Positions 24,650 to 37,045 of a stretch of 64,000 nucleotides of DNA are shown here, in pieces. Position 1 is the first letter of the stretch; each line of letters opens with the position of its first letter. This DNA comes from Coffea arabica (lineage: Eukaryota; Streptophyta; Magnoliopsida; Gentianales; Rubiaceae). The notes beneath the pieces are model-generated. The model was not told where the DNA came from and did not search any database. It saw nothing but the letters and a program-made list of their open reading frames with translations. Location: assembly GCF_036785885.1 (NCBI RefSeq), contig NC_092323.1:6642501-6706500 (forward strand). The letters are read 5' to 3'. The position numbers were made by a program, and so were the translations under genes.

Positions 24650-27062
24650 ATGATTACATCTGAAGTACCTGAAAGAAGAGTGAGGAGACGCCTTGGTGGT
24701 GGTGGCAACCCGCTGGATAATTCGTTTTGTTCAGAGTTCTGAACAATCTACAGATGAACTTGATATAGGTGGGTTCTTCCAGAAGATAAGTTCTTTTATG
24801 ACATCTTTGTTGCTTTTTCATGTGACACTGAAACAGTTCCATCAAGGAGCTAATAAGTTTTTCACAGGCCAAGCTGAATTATGTATCTTGCACTAAGTTG
24901 TTAAGATGTGTGACGATGAAACTTATCTTGCAGGTAATCTTCCTTCTGACTCAACCTCTATCTCTGGTGGCTTGGACTCCTACAACAACATCTCAGAGCC
25001 GTTTGCGGGTCATCATGGATCCTCTAGTTTTTCTGTCCTCAATTATGACAATGACTCTGAGGATGTTGCATTGCCTAATCCAGAAGTTTATACGGGAACA
25101 GTAGCAAACGACCAAGTAGCAGGCAAGCTGTCGGTCATGTGCTGTGTTATCACTTATCAGTTGCATGTTTTGATGTTTAAAATCTAGACGTTATTTAGTC
25201 TGATTTCAAAGTATCCGTGGACTCAAGTTAATACTGTCAACGAGGGAGAAAGCTTGGTAAATAGGGACTTGAGTGCAGACGCTGGAAATCATGATGCCGA
25301 CTCATCCAGTCATACATCTTCTGAAGAAGCTCACCCTCTCGAGAGACTACAAAAAGTATCCTCCTGTGAGAATTCTCTTATTAGCTTTATGTAGCTCTTG
25401 TTCTGTGTTGTATCATGTTAATAAAGAAGGTGACTTGTCTAAATTAAATATCATTAGGACCCACCTCGATGATATTCTTGACCTCCAATTAGAGTATTAT
25501 TTCTGTTTATGATTTTCTTTAGATCCTTCTGTTTGTTGATGCTGTTTTCAATGAGATTATGCAGGATGTAGATGAAGTTAGGGCAGGGGAATACTACATC
25601 CCTGTTGCAGTTCCTGATATGACAATGTCGCACTTGGAGGCCTGCTTGTCAATAGAAGATCTGACCACGATCGCTTACAATGGTTGGAGTCTTGGAAACT
25701 TAACAGAGGAGGTAATGATCCATATTTGGCATTTGGACTTGATGCAAAGAATATGGCTTTTTCTGTTTTCTTTGTTTTTTGAAGAAAGTAAAGCTTTGAG
25801 TGCTGTCTCAGTGCCTTTGCACATAGCAAAGTGCTTCAGTTATCATAGAAACTAAAATCACACAAAAATAATAATAATAAAACAAGCAAAGATATCTTTT
25901 TTGGAGCTTCAGTTTGATTTGGAAGATATTGAAGGATTCATGGGAAACATACTTAGCAGGAAAGCGTTGGGCTTTGTCTAGAATGATAGGTTTCAGAAAT
26001 GTTATATTCTCGTTGTCTTTTTTTTTTAATATGTTAGAAACAGATTAAAGTCCACAACGGATCTTCTATCCCACACTCTCTGTGCCACTTTTTATTATAT
26101 TGCTATTTCTTCTTCATAAACATCATATTTTAGTTTTTTTTTATTTTCTTAAAATTCAATAACTATTAATTCAGTAAAAAATAAATACAACAGTTTCAAA
26201 AAAGTAATATATAATAAAAAATTAAAAAATACAGCAGAAAATTCATAAAAAATCTCATTTTTTATGCATTTTGATTTTTTGAGTTTGTTAAATTTTGTGT
26301 ATTACTGAATTAATAGTTATTAGATGTTAAGGAAACAAAAAAGAACTAAAACATGATGTTTATGAAGGAAAAATAGCAATATAATAAAAAATGGGACAGA
26401 GAATGACACAGGGTGTGGGATAGAAGATCCGTTGCGATTAAAGTCTATCTAACCATATGCCCATTTGGAGGTTTTTACAAGAATTAACTACAGTAAGAAA
26501 GAATAGAATCATGGATCTTGTGAAATTTTCTTATACCTCATAAATAATCTAGATAACTAGAAAGATTTGAGAAGATTTCAAATCTTTCGCCAAATCCCTC
26601 AATCCAAACACAACTACAGTGCACATGGTAAGTTCATGCGAATTCACTTCGTAGGAGGTCCGTCCCCACATAAAGGGACTTATTTGTAAAGAGGAAGCTG
26701 GGATTCTAGAAGGTACCATCTCTAGTCGTTTAAAGACTAGAGTTTATACTCCATCTGCTAATGGCTTGGGCACAAAAGGATCCACAAGTTCAAGTGACAA
26801 GCAGGAGAAGTACGGCGTATGCATGGTAAATAGCACATCTTTTCGTCCACGTTGCATCTTTTCCCTGAGTTTTCGTGCTTCCCTTTGAATGATCATATCC
26901 GCTATTGAGCAGGAAACGTATAAGATGAACGACAGCATTACTGATCTTTTACTATTGTGAGCAAAACTTCCATGCAGATTGTATTAAAGATCGGCTGATA
27001 CAAACGAATACTTGCCCGATGTGCAAATCATTAGCTATCATACCCGACCATTTTTTAGATTG
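24650..27062 (+). pseudogene. RING-H2 E3 ubiquitin ligase, copy A (pseudogene)
   Basis: Homologous exons by comparison with copy B: 24650-24768, 24934-25122, 25228-25355, 25565-25711, 26655-26825 and 26913-~27062. Lesions seen: a +1 shift in exon 1 giving TGA at 24740-24742; an exon 2 donor changed from GT to GC; the first RING cysteine codon changed to TAC (Tyr) at 26811-26813; an extra T in the run at 26947-26950 giving TGA at 26958-26960; the codon for the first RING histidine changed to Gln; and Trp changed to TGA at 27061-27063. Homology to B ends just after, so the gene's 3' end is missing. Exons 2-5 keep the lengths seen in B (189, 128, 147, 171 nt). A transposon sits in the intron before exon 5. 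Any transcript could not make a zinc-binding RING. Confidence 0.9.
26053..26435. mobile_element. Mutator-like MITE, 383 bp, in copy A intron
   Basis: Long inverted ends: both read CAACGGATCTTCTATCCCAC inward, and similarity extends to roughly 90-100 bp. It is flanked by the 10-bp duplication GATTAAAGTC at 26043-26052 and 26436-26445. Copy B has a single GATTAAAGTC at the same place with no insert, a natural empty site. The target-duplication length and long inverted ends suit the Mutator superfamily. Confidence 0.88.
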
Positions 27063-27070
27063 AAAGGGTA

Positions 27071-30000
27071 AGAAGGTCGTTTATAGCTTTTACAGACTTC
27101 AGATCATCCGAATTCGCATTTCGCATTCGCTCCACAGGTTCGAAGCTCTCCATCCCCGGGTCCAAAAAGAACTGAAGCAAGGTAGGTATAATATCACAAT
27201 ATTGGAAGGAAAAAATATCACGTAATTAAGAACAAGCAGTACATATACAATGTGTGCTGTAAAAAAATCCATTTGAAAACTTACACCATTGTTGTCGAAG
27301 ATTTGAGAATTAAGAGTTGAAAGATTAAGATGAAGAAGACAGCACCAAGTTTTTTGAAATTGATCGTTGAGGGGAAAATGCAATAAACGACGTACCGGTA
27401 CCACTCTATATATACATACACAGTCAGTTAGTTAGTGTCAGTGGGAAGAATCTCTATGATTGCCAAGTGGCTCCCATCGACTTTGACATATAGCTCATTA
27501 ATCATTTGAGAAAACTATCTTTATTTTTTTTCTTTTTCTTTTGACTTTCTTTTTTCCCCTCCTTTCCTCTTTCCTTTCTAGCAATAGACAATCACAAGAA
27601 CCCTCATTCTCATCTACGCTATCACTTCTATGTTCAATTTTCATTCTATACTATTTTTATTTTCTTTCTCTTTTTTTCCCTTCACCTAATCGTTTACTCT
27701 GCTTTTTTCTCTATTGAATTAGTTGATGCATAAAAATCCAACGTGAATGATGACTATGAAGGAAATAGAGAGGTCTAATGAATCTAAAATTAATCAAAGT
27801 CACTTAATTTACAGATAGATAATTATATTTTCATATTTTGTTTTATTTAAAGTTTCTTAATAGCTAAAAATGGTTATTTACTAGATGAGAAGGATGATAT
27901 GTAAAGGAATTGTTGGGGCTGGCAATTTAGGATATGAATAAAATATTTCGTGTAATCTCTTCATTTTGGGTTACTGACCTATATCCATGATAAGTTGTGT
28001 ATTTTCATGGTATGATAGTTTGAGAAGAAAAGAAGTGTAAAATTAGATTCTAAAATCATTTGCTTAAGTTGGGTCTATGAATTTGTATTTTTATCACTTT
28101 TATTGTCCTTAATGATAATATAAGCTAGATGTGGAACTGGATATATCATGACTATTTGGCTGAAGGAGTTGATAAATTTTTATAAACTCAAGTAGCTGAA
28201 TTGATTGTGCTGTTAAGGAATTACAATTAGTGATGGAAACTCAAAATTAAGACTTTTAGCCTAGAGTGTGATTCGACAAAAAAATTGTTAAAAAATTCAA
28301 TCTTGATTAAGAAGACATTTTTGCGATCAAACAAATGGTTGGTTTCGAATTTGTATATGTACATTTGCAGACATGGTAGTTCATATTTTTATCTAATATT
28401 ACTATTTGTATTCTCAAGCTATTTGGCAGATAATGTTATCACCTATTTGTAATGCTATTAAAAAGGATTTAAATGGATGAATTAACAACTCGCTTTTTCT
28501 TTGAAAAAGACAAAAAAAGAAAAATGTGTAGGTTTGTATGTTTTGAAAAGGAAAGAAAAATGTGAAAGTTCGTATGTTTTATTGATGTTGAAAATTGTGA
28601 CAGATCTTGGCGACTCTCTGAACTTTTTCTAATTATTAAATTGCTAGAAGTATTATGACCACTTTTGGTTTAGTCATAATTAAAGCTATGCTATTGTTAA
28701 ATTGGCAGTATAGTCTCTCCTTTATTTGGTATTATTATGCACACATAGTATTGATTTAAAAATCTTTGTCCAAATCACAATAAATAGGGGACTAACTTCA
28801 CAAACAAAATTTCTCTTCATAGCAAATGTTAATTATTTTGATGCTCAAATTTTCTCCTGTACTTACCAAAAAAATTTATTGCTCTATGTTTAACTAAACT
28901 TCTAACCTCTAGTACTTTAATAGTTTTGAGGTTAGGAAATAAACGAAACAGCATTGAGACCAGTCTCGTTATGAACTTATGAAAAGGTTTGGAACCGCCC
29001 CTCAAAGAAGTTAGATTTTTTTATTATTATTGGAGTTTTTGTTTTTGCTTTTTTTTTTGTGGGTGTTGTTGGGGAGGGGAGGGGGTTGACGTGTACAAGT
29101 TACTCTGTGGTGCGGGACAACGGCCTTTCCCCGACATCCAGAAAAAAAAAATGTACCAACTCTTGGATGAGTGGAAAACAAGAAGAGAATAATTGCTCAT
29201 AATAGCTACCAATAATCACGATAAACTCATGGGGACAGAAAGTTGCTTGTTTATAATAGTCGTAACTCAATGAGATGTTCAATTACTATTTTACTTAATT
29301 TTCTAACAAGAAATATCGATCTGGGAGAAAAATCAATAATTTGCTATTGTTTAATTCCAAATCAACAAAGTGTTCTAATTGCGTTAGTTTCATTAGATTC
29401 ATTCCATAAATGCTTTTATCAAGACTTGTGGACTTGAAACTTTTCAATAGAGTCTAACACCAATGAAGGCCTACTTTTTGGCTTTTTTTCGGAAGAGACT
29501 CTAAGCGTGTTTAGATAGAAGATTATCCGAAAGATAAATGTGAAATAAAAAAGTAATTGAAAAAAATTTAAAGTGATTGAAAAATATGCTAAGAACATAG
29601 TCATTAAAGTATGTATAATTTTGCAAATAATCTCGAGCCGGATTATAACTAGTTGAATTGCCAAGGGCGGAGTCCCATGTAACACATAGAATAAGAACTA
29701 TACAGGCATTTTCATGATGTTAGGACAGTTTTCTGCAGCCATTTGAACAAATAACATTTGTATTGGTTGGCTAATCTTTGCTTTTGGCATTTGATTTTCA
29801 GAAAAAATGCACTTTTCATCCTTAAAGGTTGGGTTGATGACCAATTTGGTCCTCAAAGTTTCATCAAAAATACATTTCATTCTCAAAGTTCCTGAATTTT
29901 GGTCAATTAGGGACAATTGACAGAATAATACTCAATTTGGACGGAAAGCAGCACATTGGAAGCATGTCCCGTTAGAACCAATTTTGCATTCAACAAAAAA

Positions 30001-31179
30001 CAGGTAAAACCTGTTCTTACTTCATTTATGTCCTCTCCACTCCTTTTCTTGTTGTAGTTCTAAAAAAATTTCTAACCACTAAATCCAGTCATTTGCTGGC
30101 AAAAAGGTTGACATAAATGGTCGACATCCAGTTATTCATGGATTATAGGTGACTTGGATTTGAGTATCTATCCAAACGCATTAAATTAGCCCAGTCCATT
30201 TAATTTAATTTAATTTAATTTTGTATCTATCAAAAAAATATATAATAGAGGAAACCCTATTTGCAAAAATAGAGGAAAGCCATAAAAAACTGGTAGGTTG
30301 TTGTTATTTTATCTTGTATAGAAACTACCAGCTGTTTATAACTTTTAATTTTAGGGTTAATTTCAGAAACGTCAGGGGAGGTTTTTGACTATTACAGGTA
30401 GGTCCTCTCTAATTTAAAAGATTACACTTACCTTCTCTACTATAGTATTTCAGTAACAATATAAATCCACTATGCTAAATTTGTTCTAAAAATCCTAAAA
30501 TACCCCTTTGTTAGTTAGAAGGGGGGAAAACTCGCTCATGAATTTCTTCCACATTGCAACTATTGCAATTCGCATAACTACCACCCTAACGAAGTCAATA
30601 AGCCACCTTAACTTAATCCTCGTATCTCATAATTTCGAAAGCCCAACTTTGCAGCCTTAAAGCTTCCTGTGCAAATCAATTATGACAATTAAAATTTGCA
30701 TTCAACCTAATCTTTTTCCTCAATTTTTTTTGCCTAAATTTTGCATCTAAATTGACCAATGTCATTATTCAAATTCAATCAAAATGGATGCAAGTTTGTT
30801 GATGCTAAAATACTATAACCCCCCAAAAATACCAATATGGAGCAACCAAAAGCAACATTAGAGACCACATTCTATGTCTTTAGGCAAATTTGATTATAGT
30901 TCTTGTATCCCAATTTTTTTTTTTTGCACAATTAGTATAATAGTGTAATCTTCCTCAATCTATGTTTCTTTGTTAGCCATCATTTTTATTTTCTTGTTTA
31001 TATTCTGTATCACTACCATTCTTTTCATTTTTATTTAGTTTGACAACGAATATGCTTTGACAACCTATCATTTAGCAATGTCAATTCAGTAATACTTACA
31101 AAAAAGGAAAACAAAAAAAAAAGAGGATCTATTTCCATAATATTGAGGATTCGGGATGTATTAGATGGTTGTGTAGACT
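27071..31179. other. Spacer between copies A and B
   Basis: AT-rich, with no gene recognised. Fragments of dispersed repeats are likely: 29785-29935 has the phrases 'aaaatgcacttttcatcc' and 'ccaatttggtcctcaaag', and 30355-30520 resembles the ends of the TIR elements at 34.6-37.0 kb. Frames of 60-100 codons have no recognisable domains. Confidence 0.5.
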
Positions 31180-31841
31180 GGAAACACGATTATCTGGAAT
31201 TAGACTGGAAACGTCAGTGTTGTTATACAGTAGATGTAGAACTAAATAAGAAAAGTGGTTTTAACTCGTCAAAATGTGTATGTTTAGATACTCTCTTGTT
31301 TTTTTTAACAAATATTATTTGACTTGTATCATAAACATTTTTTATTTGTGGAGTTATAATTTGTGGCATACTATATCGTTGAAATATATGTTCATATTTT
31401 TATTTCTTTTTGATAGTCATTTTCTTCATTATAATGTAAAGGTAAATTATGTATTCTGTACATAGTACAAATAATGGAATTATGGGCCTTTAAGTCTATG
31501 TGATGAGAACTAGGTTTTCTAAGGGATTCCTTGATAGAAATCGTTCTTGCTTAAACACTTAAATAGGAAGGATTAACTGTTTATAGATGTGGAGCAATGA
31601 GAATAAAATAAATAATAATATGCACACATTATTTTTCTGGTCAAAGGAGTTGAGCTTATGCTAAAATACGCCCATTCTCTGTTCATCATACCCTACTCAT
31701 GGACCGCGAGGCGTCATGTCATTCAACATCTTAGGACAAACTGGGTGGACTAGCATGAAATTTGTCACAAGCAAGCCCAATTGGCCCAAAACTTATTTTC
31801 CCTAAAGGGCAAAAACATAAAATAGGTGCCGAATACCTACC

Positions 31842-31848
31842 TATAAAA
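31842..31848 (+). promoter_or_regulatory. TATA box of RING-H2 copy B
   Basis: TATAAAA in CTATAAAACC, matching copy A. The predicted leader exon is about 31872-31965. In copy A the leader donor is AAG|GTTGGT and in copy C AAG|GTTAGT, but in copy B it reads AAGCTTGGT, so the normal GT donor at 31966 is lost. Confidence 0.6.
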
Positions 31849-32027
31849 CCTTCCCATTGTGATTCGACCGGCAAATCGTCTTCTTCCTCGTCGCATGTCA
31901 AAATCTAACATCAATTTTAACAAATACTATTAACATGCAAAATCTTCAGGCGGAAAACGTAGAAGCTTGGTCTCTCCATCTCCTTGTTTTACTGAAGTAT
32001 TATTCCTCCGCGCTAAGAAGTAACGGC

Positions 32028-32180
32028 TTTTGTTTGTTTGAATAGAAAAAAATTTTAGTTGAATCATAACGACGATTCTTAAACACCTTTTCTCTCTCTT
32101 TTTTTTTTTTTTTTAATCTTTTAAACCATTTTTTTTAATCCTAACACAATTTCCAAATAATTTTCTATCCAAACAAACCG
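32028..32180. mobile_element. MITE in the leader intron (copy B)
   Basis: Same insertion as 24385-24542 in copy A, with the same inverted ends. It stands between the leader exon and the first coding exon, where copy C has unrelated sequence. Confidence 0.6.
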
Positions 32181-32282
32181 ATTTTTTTTTTTTTTTTTGG
32201 CAATTCGACGTTGCCAATTGGAGAAGGTCTTACATCTCCATCTTCGGCGAGTGGTGAAGTATATAACGACATTGCTGAGATC

Positions 32283-34370
32283 ATGATTACATCGGAAGTA
32301 CCTGAGAGAAGAGTGAGGAGACGCCTTGGTGGTGGTGGCAACCCGCTAGATAATTCTGTGGTTCAGAGTTCTGAACAATCTACAGAGGATCTTGATATAG
32401 GTGGGTTCTTCCAGAAGATAAGTTCTTTTATGACATCTTTGTTGCTTTTTCATGTGACATTGAAACAGTTCCATCAAGGAGCTAATAAGTTTTTCACAGG
32501 CCAAGCTGAATTATGTATCTTGTATTAAGTTGTTAAGATGTGTGACGATGAAACTTATCTTGCAGGTAATCTTCCTTCTGACTCAACCTCTATCTCTGGT
32601 GGCTTGGACTCCTACAACAACATCTCAGAGTCGTTTGCGGGTCATCATGGATCCTCTAGTGTTTCTGTCCTCAATTATGACAATGACTCTGAGGATGCTG
32701 CATTGCCTAATCCAGAAGTTTATACGGGAACAGTATCAAACGACCAAGTAGCAGGTAAGCTGTCGGTCATGTGCTGTGTTATCACTTATCAGTTGCATGT
32801 TTTGATGTTTAAAATCTAGACGTTATTTAGTCTGATTTCAAAGTATCTGTGGACTCAAGTTAATACTGTCAACGAGGGAGAAAGCTTGGTAAATGGGGAC
32901 TCGAGTGCAGACGCAGGAAATCATGATGCGGACTCATCCAGTCATACATCTTCTGAAGAAGCTGACCCTCTCGAGAGAATAAAAAAAGTATCCTCCTGTC
33001 CCTATCCGTTTTGGAATTCTCTTATTAGCTTTATGTAGCTCTTGTTCTGTGTTGTATCATGTTAATAAGGAAGGTGACTTGTCTAAATTAAATATCATTA
33101 GGACCCACCTCGATGATATTCTTGACCTCCAATTAGAGTATTATTTCTGTTTATGATTTTCTTTAGATCCTTCTGTTTGTTGATGCTGTTTTCAATGAGA
33201 TTATATGCAGTATGTAGATGAAGTTAAGGCAAGGGAATACTACATCCCTGTTGCAGTTCCTGATATGACAATGTCGCACTTGGTGGCCTGCTTGTCAATA
33301 GAAGATCTGACCACGATTGCTTACAATGGTTGGAGTCTTGGAAACTTAACCGAGGAGGTAATGATCCATATTTGGCCTTTGGACTTGATGCAACGAATAT
33401 GGCTTTTTCTGTTTTCTTTATTTTTTGAAGAAAGCAAAGCTTTGAGTGCTGTCTCAGTGCCTTTGCACATAGCAAAGTGCTTCAGTTATCATAGAAACTA
33501 AAATTACACAAAAAAAATAATAAACCAAGCAAATTTATCTTTTTTAGAGCTTCAGTTTGATTTGGAAGATATTGAAGGATTCATGGGAAACATACTTAGC
33601 AGGAAAGCGTTGGGCTTTGTCTAGAATGATAGGTTTCAGAAATGTTATATTCTCGTTTTTTTTTTTTTTTTTTTTTTTTTAAATATGTTAGAAGCAGATT
33701 AAAGTCTGTCTAACGATATGCCCATTTGGAGGTTTTTACAAGAATTAACTACAGTTAGAAAGAATAGAACATGGATCTTGTGAAATTTTCTTATGCCTCA
33801 TAAATAATCTAGACAACTAGAAAGATTTGAGAATATTTCAAATTTTTTGCCAAATCCCTCAATCCAAACACAACTGCAGTGCACATGGTAAGTTCATGCG
33901 AATTCACTTTGTAGGAGGTCCGTTCCCACATAGAGGGACTTATTCGTAAAGAGGAAGCTGGGATTCCAGAAGATACCATTTCTAGTCGTTTAAAGACTAG
34001 AGTTTATACTCCATCAGCGAATGGCTTGGGCACAAAAGGATCCACAAGTTCAAGTGACAAGCAGGAGAAGTGCGGCATATGCATGGTAAATAGCACGTCT
34101 TTTGTTACACGTTGCATCTTTTCCCTGAGTTTTCGTGCTTACCTTTGAATGATTATGTCCGCTATTGAGCAGGAAAAGTATAAGATGAATGACAGCATTG
34201 CTGATCTTTACTATTGCGAGCACGACTTCCATGCAGATTGTATTAAGGATCGGCTGCTAGAAACGAATACTTGCCCGATGTGCAGATCATTAGCTATCAT
34301 ACCCGATCATTTTTTCGATTGGAAGGGTGATGACCCAAGGATGCACCGTGGCTATTTCAAGCGGTGTTAA
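32283..34370 (+). CDS. RING-H2 E3 ubiquitin ligase, copy B (HIP1/MBR/BIG BROTHER-like)
   Basis: Six exons: 32283-32400, 32566-32754, 32860-32987, 33211-33357, 33915-34085 and 34173-34370. They join in frame to 951 nt, 316 residues. Every junction is GT-AG and phases agree, which strongly supports the model. The C-terminus holds a RING-H2 finger split by the last intron: CGIC in exon 5, then CEHDFHADC and CPMC in exon 6. Upstream are ...MSHLVACLSIEDLTTIAYNG and EEAGIPEDTISSRLKTRVY, resembling the conserved block before the RING in HIP1/BIG BROTHER-type ligases. Inferred role: transfer of ubiquitin from an E2 to an unknown substrate. The N-terminal half is low-complexity and unrecognised. Oddities: the start used is the first in-frame ATG; where copy C has ATG (39981) this copy reads ACG, and the leader-exon donor is damaged. 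The gene may therefore be weakly expressed or N-terminally shortened. Confidence 0.72.
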
Positions 34371-34589
34371 CTTCTAGTGTCGTCAAGTTGATCAGCTTGG
34401 AAGGTGGGCTGTTTTCATATTAGTATGGTTGCAGACGGGATGTTTTGTCTTCCAAAATTTAAGTTGCTTGATCTTATGATATACTTGACTGTTCTCTCCC
34501 TGCACGCTCCTACACAAGCTCAGTTGAGGTTCTCCGACTAGAAATAGACTACTATCGTTTGTTAAAATATGATGATGATGATAATAAGA

Positions 34590-35628
34590 ACAAGGGATAA
34601 TTGTAGAAACCATCTCCGAGGTTTTTGACAGTTGCACTCACCTAACCTAAGGTTTTAAAAATTTTTAAAAATAGCACAGAAAGATAAGATGAACTTACTT
34701 CTATATCCTAAGAGTTTAAGGTTGTCTGTGAACAAATTTGGGCCAAAAAAGTTAGGACAATAAATAAATTCATGGTAACTAATTAAACAAGATTAGCGAT
34801 TATTTCTTTCCTGATTAGGCATTGCAAGTGCACTTATAAAATGGTGCCACAAAATGGCACAAATTGATGCTCCAATATGATGCCATTTTGTGATTGAGAT
34901 CATTTGAGAGAACAATCCAATTACTATATTATTTGCATAGAAGAGAAGCAAAAACAAGAAAAATACAGGAGAAAGAAACAAGAATAAATTCGGGTGAGAG
35001 AGAAAGCAGAATAAAGGTACAACAATAATAGTCATCAAAGTAATTATCAGATTGATGATGAGTAGTGTGTTGATTGTGGTATTTGGTTGTTCTAACTTTG
35101 CCATTTTGGTGAATTCCATGATTCTCCTAGTGGCTTGATGGCTTGATGAAGCCATTATTTTGGCACCACTACTTCACTTTTAGCTAGCAAACTAATCATA
35201 GAAAAAAATACTTTTGTTGACTTTTGAGAAGCTTCTATGCACACTAGTGAAGGAAAGTTTTTTTGGAGTTGGTTGTATAATTTATATGCTTTAGACTCTC
35301 AAATTTTCGTTGTTTCTTCCAATTGTTACTGTTGCAATTATTCTCTTTGCACTTGTATCCCCATGAGTTTCACTAATTGTTTCTAACTATTAATGTATTT
35401 CATTCTTTTACTAATACAATCTCATAAGAGGCAAAAAGGATACAACTGAAATAAAATTATTATCTCACTTCTCAAAAGACTTTTTGAATGGTACTTTTTG
35501 TAACATGGGCTAAATCTGCTATTAAAACATTAATTTTAGCGGAAGTCAATGCTATTTTCAAAATCTTAGGGGAGGTGAGTGCAACTATTAGAAACCTCAG
35601 GGAGATTTCTTCAATTATCTCTAAGAAT
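34590..35628. mobile_element. TIR element of about 1.0 kb carrying an ORF
   Basis: Inverted ends: left 34597-34678 (GATAATTGTAGAAACC, AGTTGCACTCACCT) and right 35555-35628, which reads the same order on the other strand (GATAATTGAAGAAAT, AGTTGCACTCACCT). Target-site duplication not resolved. A 120-codon ORF lies inside on the minus strand, with no transposase. It could be a gene-capturing (Pack-type) or non-autonomous element. Confidence 0.6.
34793..35155 (-). CDS. Hydrophobic 120-aa ORF inside a TIR element, unknown
   Basis: ATG at 35155, 120 residues. The N-terminus is hydrophilic (MASSSHQATRRIMEFTKMAK). Then come two strongly hydrophobic stretches, about residues 31-52 (LLIINLIITLMTIIVVPLF) and about 57-82 (LFLFLSPVFFLFLLLFYA), suggesting a small two-pass membrane protein. 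The tail is polar. I do not recognise a family. It lies wholly within the inverted ends of the element at 34590-35628, so it may be captured host sequence, a fortuitous frame, or an element-specific protein. Expression is unsupported. Confidence 0.3.
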   Translation of the reverse strand: MASSSHQATRRIMEFTKMAKLEQPNTTINTLLIINLIITLMTIIVVPLFCFLSHPNLFLFLSPVFFLFLLLFYANNIVIGLFSQMISITKWHHIGASICAILWHHFISALAMPNQERNNR

Positions 35629-35644
35629 AATAATAAAAGTTTGG

Positions 35645-37045
35645 GTTAATTACATTTACCTCCCTTGAGTTTTGACCAAACCGCCAAATAAACCCTGAGG
35701 TTTGGCTAAATAACCAACACTCCCTGTAAGTAACTTCTGTCAAATTATCTTGGACGGAATCAGTGAAAAGACCACTTGCCCACAAATGTTGTAAATTTGA
35801 AATACCTCAATGCCATTTTATATTTTTAAGAAATTCATTTTTATTTTTTATATTTATTTTCACCCCCTTCTAACTAATTTTAAAACTTTAGACTACCATC
35901 CATAATGATTAGGACCCAAATGGAAGCAACAGTTGCAGCAGTCCAACCAGATCCGCCATTCTCCACCACTGCTGCCATCTCTAGCAACCATCTTCCATTG
36001 GTGGAATTTAGTTAAATTTGCTCAATGGGTTCAAAATTTTTAATTAGAGTAAAACTTTAGCCTTATATTTGACAAAAAGTAATTGAAAAGCTATCAAAAA
36101 ATCCCAAATCAATGGCAGATCTTTTTTTCCTTTACCACCCAAGATCATCATCCATATACAAGAGAGTAATCCTTATGGAAAATATGACACAAATCAGCTA
36201 AAGAATTAGGAAAAAAGAAAAGCAAAAACATCAATGGATTCTCTAATCAAGATCCAATTACCCAAAACATCAAAACCCATTTCATTTTGAATCCCCATGG
36301 CCATTCCATTGTGATTAATATCATAAAATGACCAAAACTAGAGTTCGGACTTTGACGTAAAATGAGAAATTCTCAGCATGTACATCAAAGTAATCAGAAA
36401 TGACGGCATCAAAGATTGGAAAGTACATTCCCTTAGATGTATCCCACATCGGGGTTGGGAGGGTTTGGATTGGTAGTTATAAGTCTCCTGTGGGACCTCA
36501 AAGGATACTGGCTTTTGGGGTTCCCTCGGGGTTTAGGTTTGTAAAAATTGACGTAAGCTCTTTGGGTTTCGAAAGAAAGATTGGAAAGTAAGGATCGATG
36601 GGAGTCTCTCAACCCATTTGATTTTTCGCTCAAAATCTTCCCATCGCAGACCACTGCCAAGGAGCCTTCAAATAGTTAAACAAACTGATTGGTTAACATT
36701 TGGTCATCATTAGATGCTTCATTGGGTTTAGCCTCACAGAAATGAGTAACCAATATGTGCAGGGCAATGGTTTGTAATTGACAAATGCTTTTTCTATTTT
36801 GACTTCTTTTTTCCATTTTTTCTTTTTTTGAAAAAAAAGCTAAGAGCTAGGGTTATTTTGGTAAATACAAAATTAATCTATAGCCTTTCTCAGTCACTAC
36901 ACGTTGGTTTTTTAATGGTGAGGGGATGATTGTTATTGGACTATCAAATCAAAGGGGGTAATTGTAATATTTAAAATTTGAGGGGATGTAATGGTAATTT
37001 GGCCAAACCACAAGGGAGGTGACCCTAAAAGTTTACAGTAGTTAC
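35645..37045. mobile_element. Probable second TIR element, about 1.4 kb
   Basis: The left end near 35655-35710 contains ACCTCCCTTGAGTTTTGACC. The right end near 36990-37035, on the other strand, contains ACCTCCCTTGTGGTTTGGCC. The ends are related to each other but diverged. No transposase seen inside. It abuts the preceding element. Boundaries are approximate. Confidence 0.45.

Larger units (their letters stand above)
22326..27070 (+). repeat. Segmental duplication, copy A
   Basis: Matches copy B (31180-34330) almost throughout, from GGAAACACGATTATCTGG to the end of the RING exon. Homology stops abruptly at GAAAGGGT near 27070, inside the last coding exon. Copy A contains about 1.2 kb (22490-23676) absent from B and a MULE-type MITE (26053-26435) absent from B. 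Confidence 0.92.
31180..34330 (+). repeat. Segmental duplication, copy B
   Basis: Counterpart of copy A (22326-27070), in the same orientation and about 8.9 kb away. It carries the more intact gene. Relative to A it lacks the 22490-23676 block and the intronic MITE. Confidence 0.92.

Noticed and set aside
32211-32528. 105-codon frame starting MPIGEG in copy B
   Set aside because: The initial codon is TTG, not ATG, and the frame reads past the exon 1 donor at 32400 into the intron.
33541-33624. Possible extra exon (FDLEDIEGFMGN...) between exons 4 and 5 of copy B, also in A (about 25900) and C (about 41430)
   Set aside because: There is an acceptor-like CAG, but no GT donor keeps the frame before a stop (TAG) in A, B or C. 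Skipping it joins exons 4 and 5 in phase 0 in all copies. It may be a lost ancestral exon.
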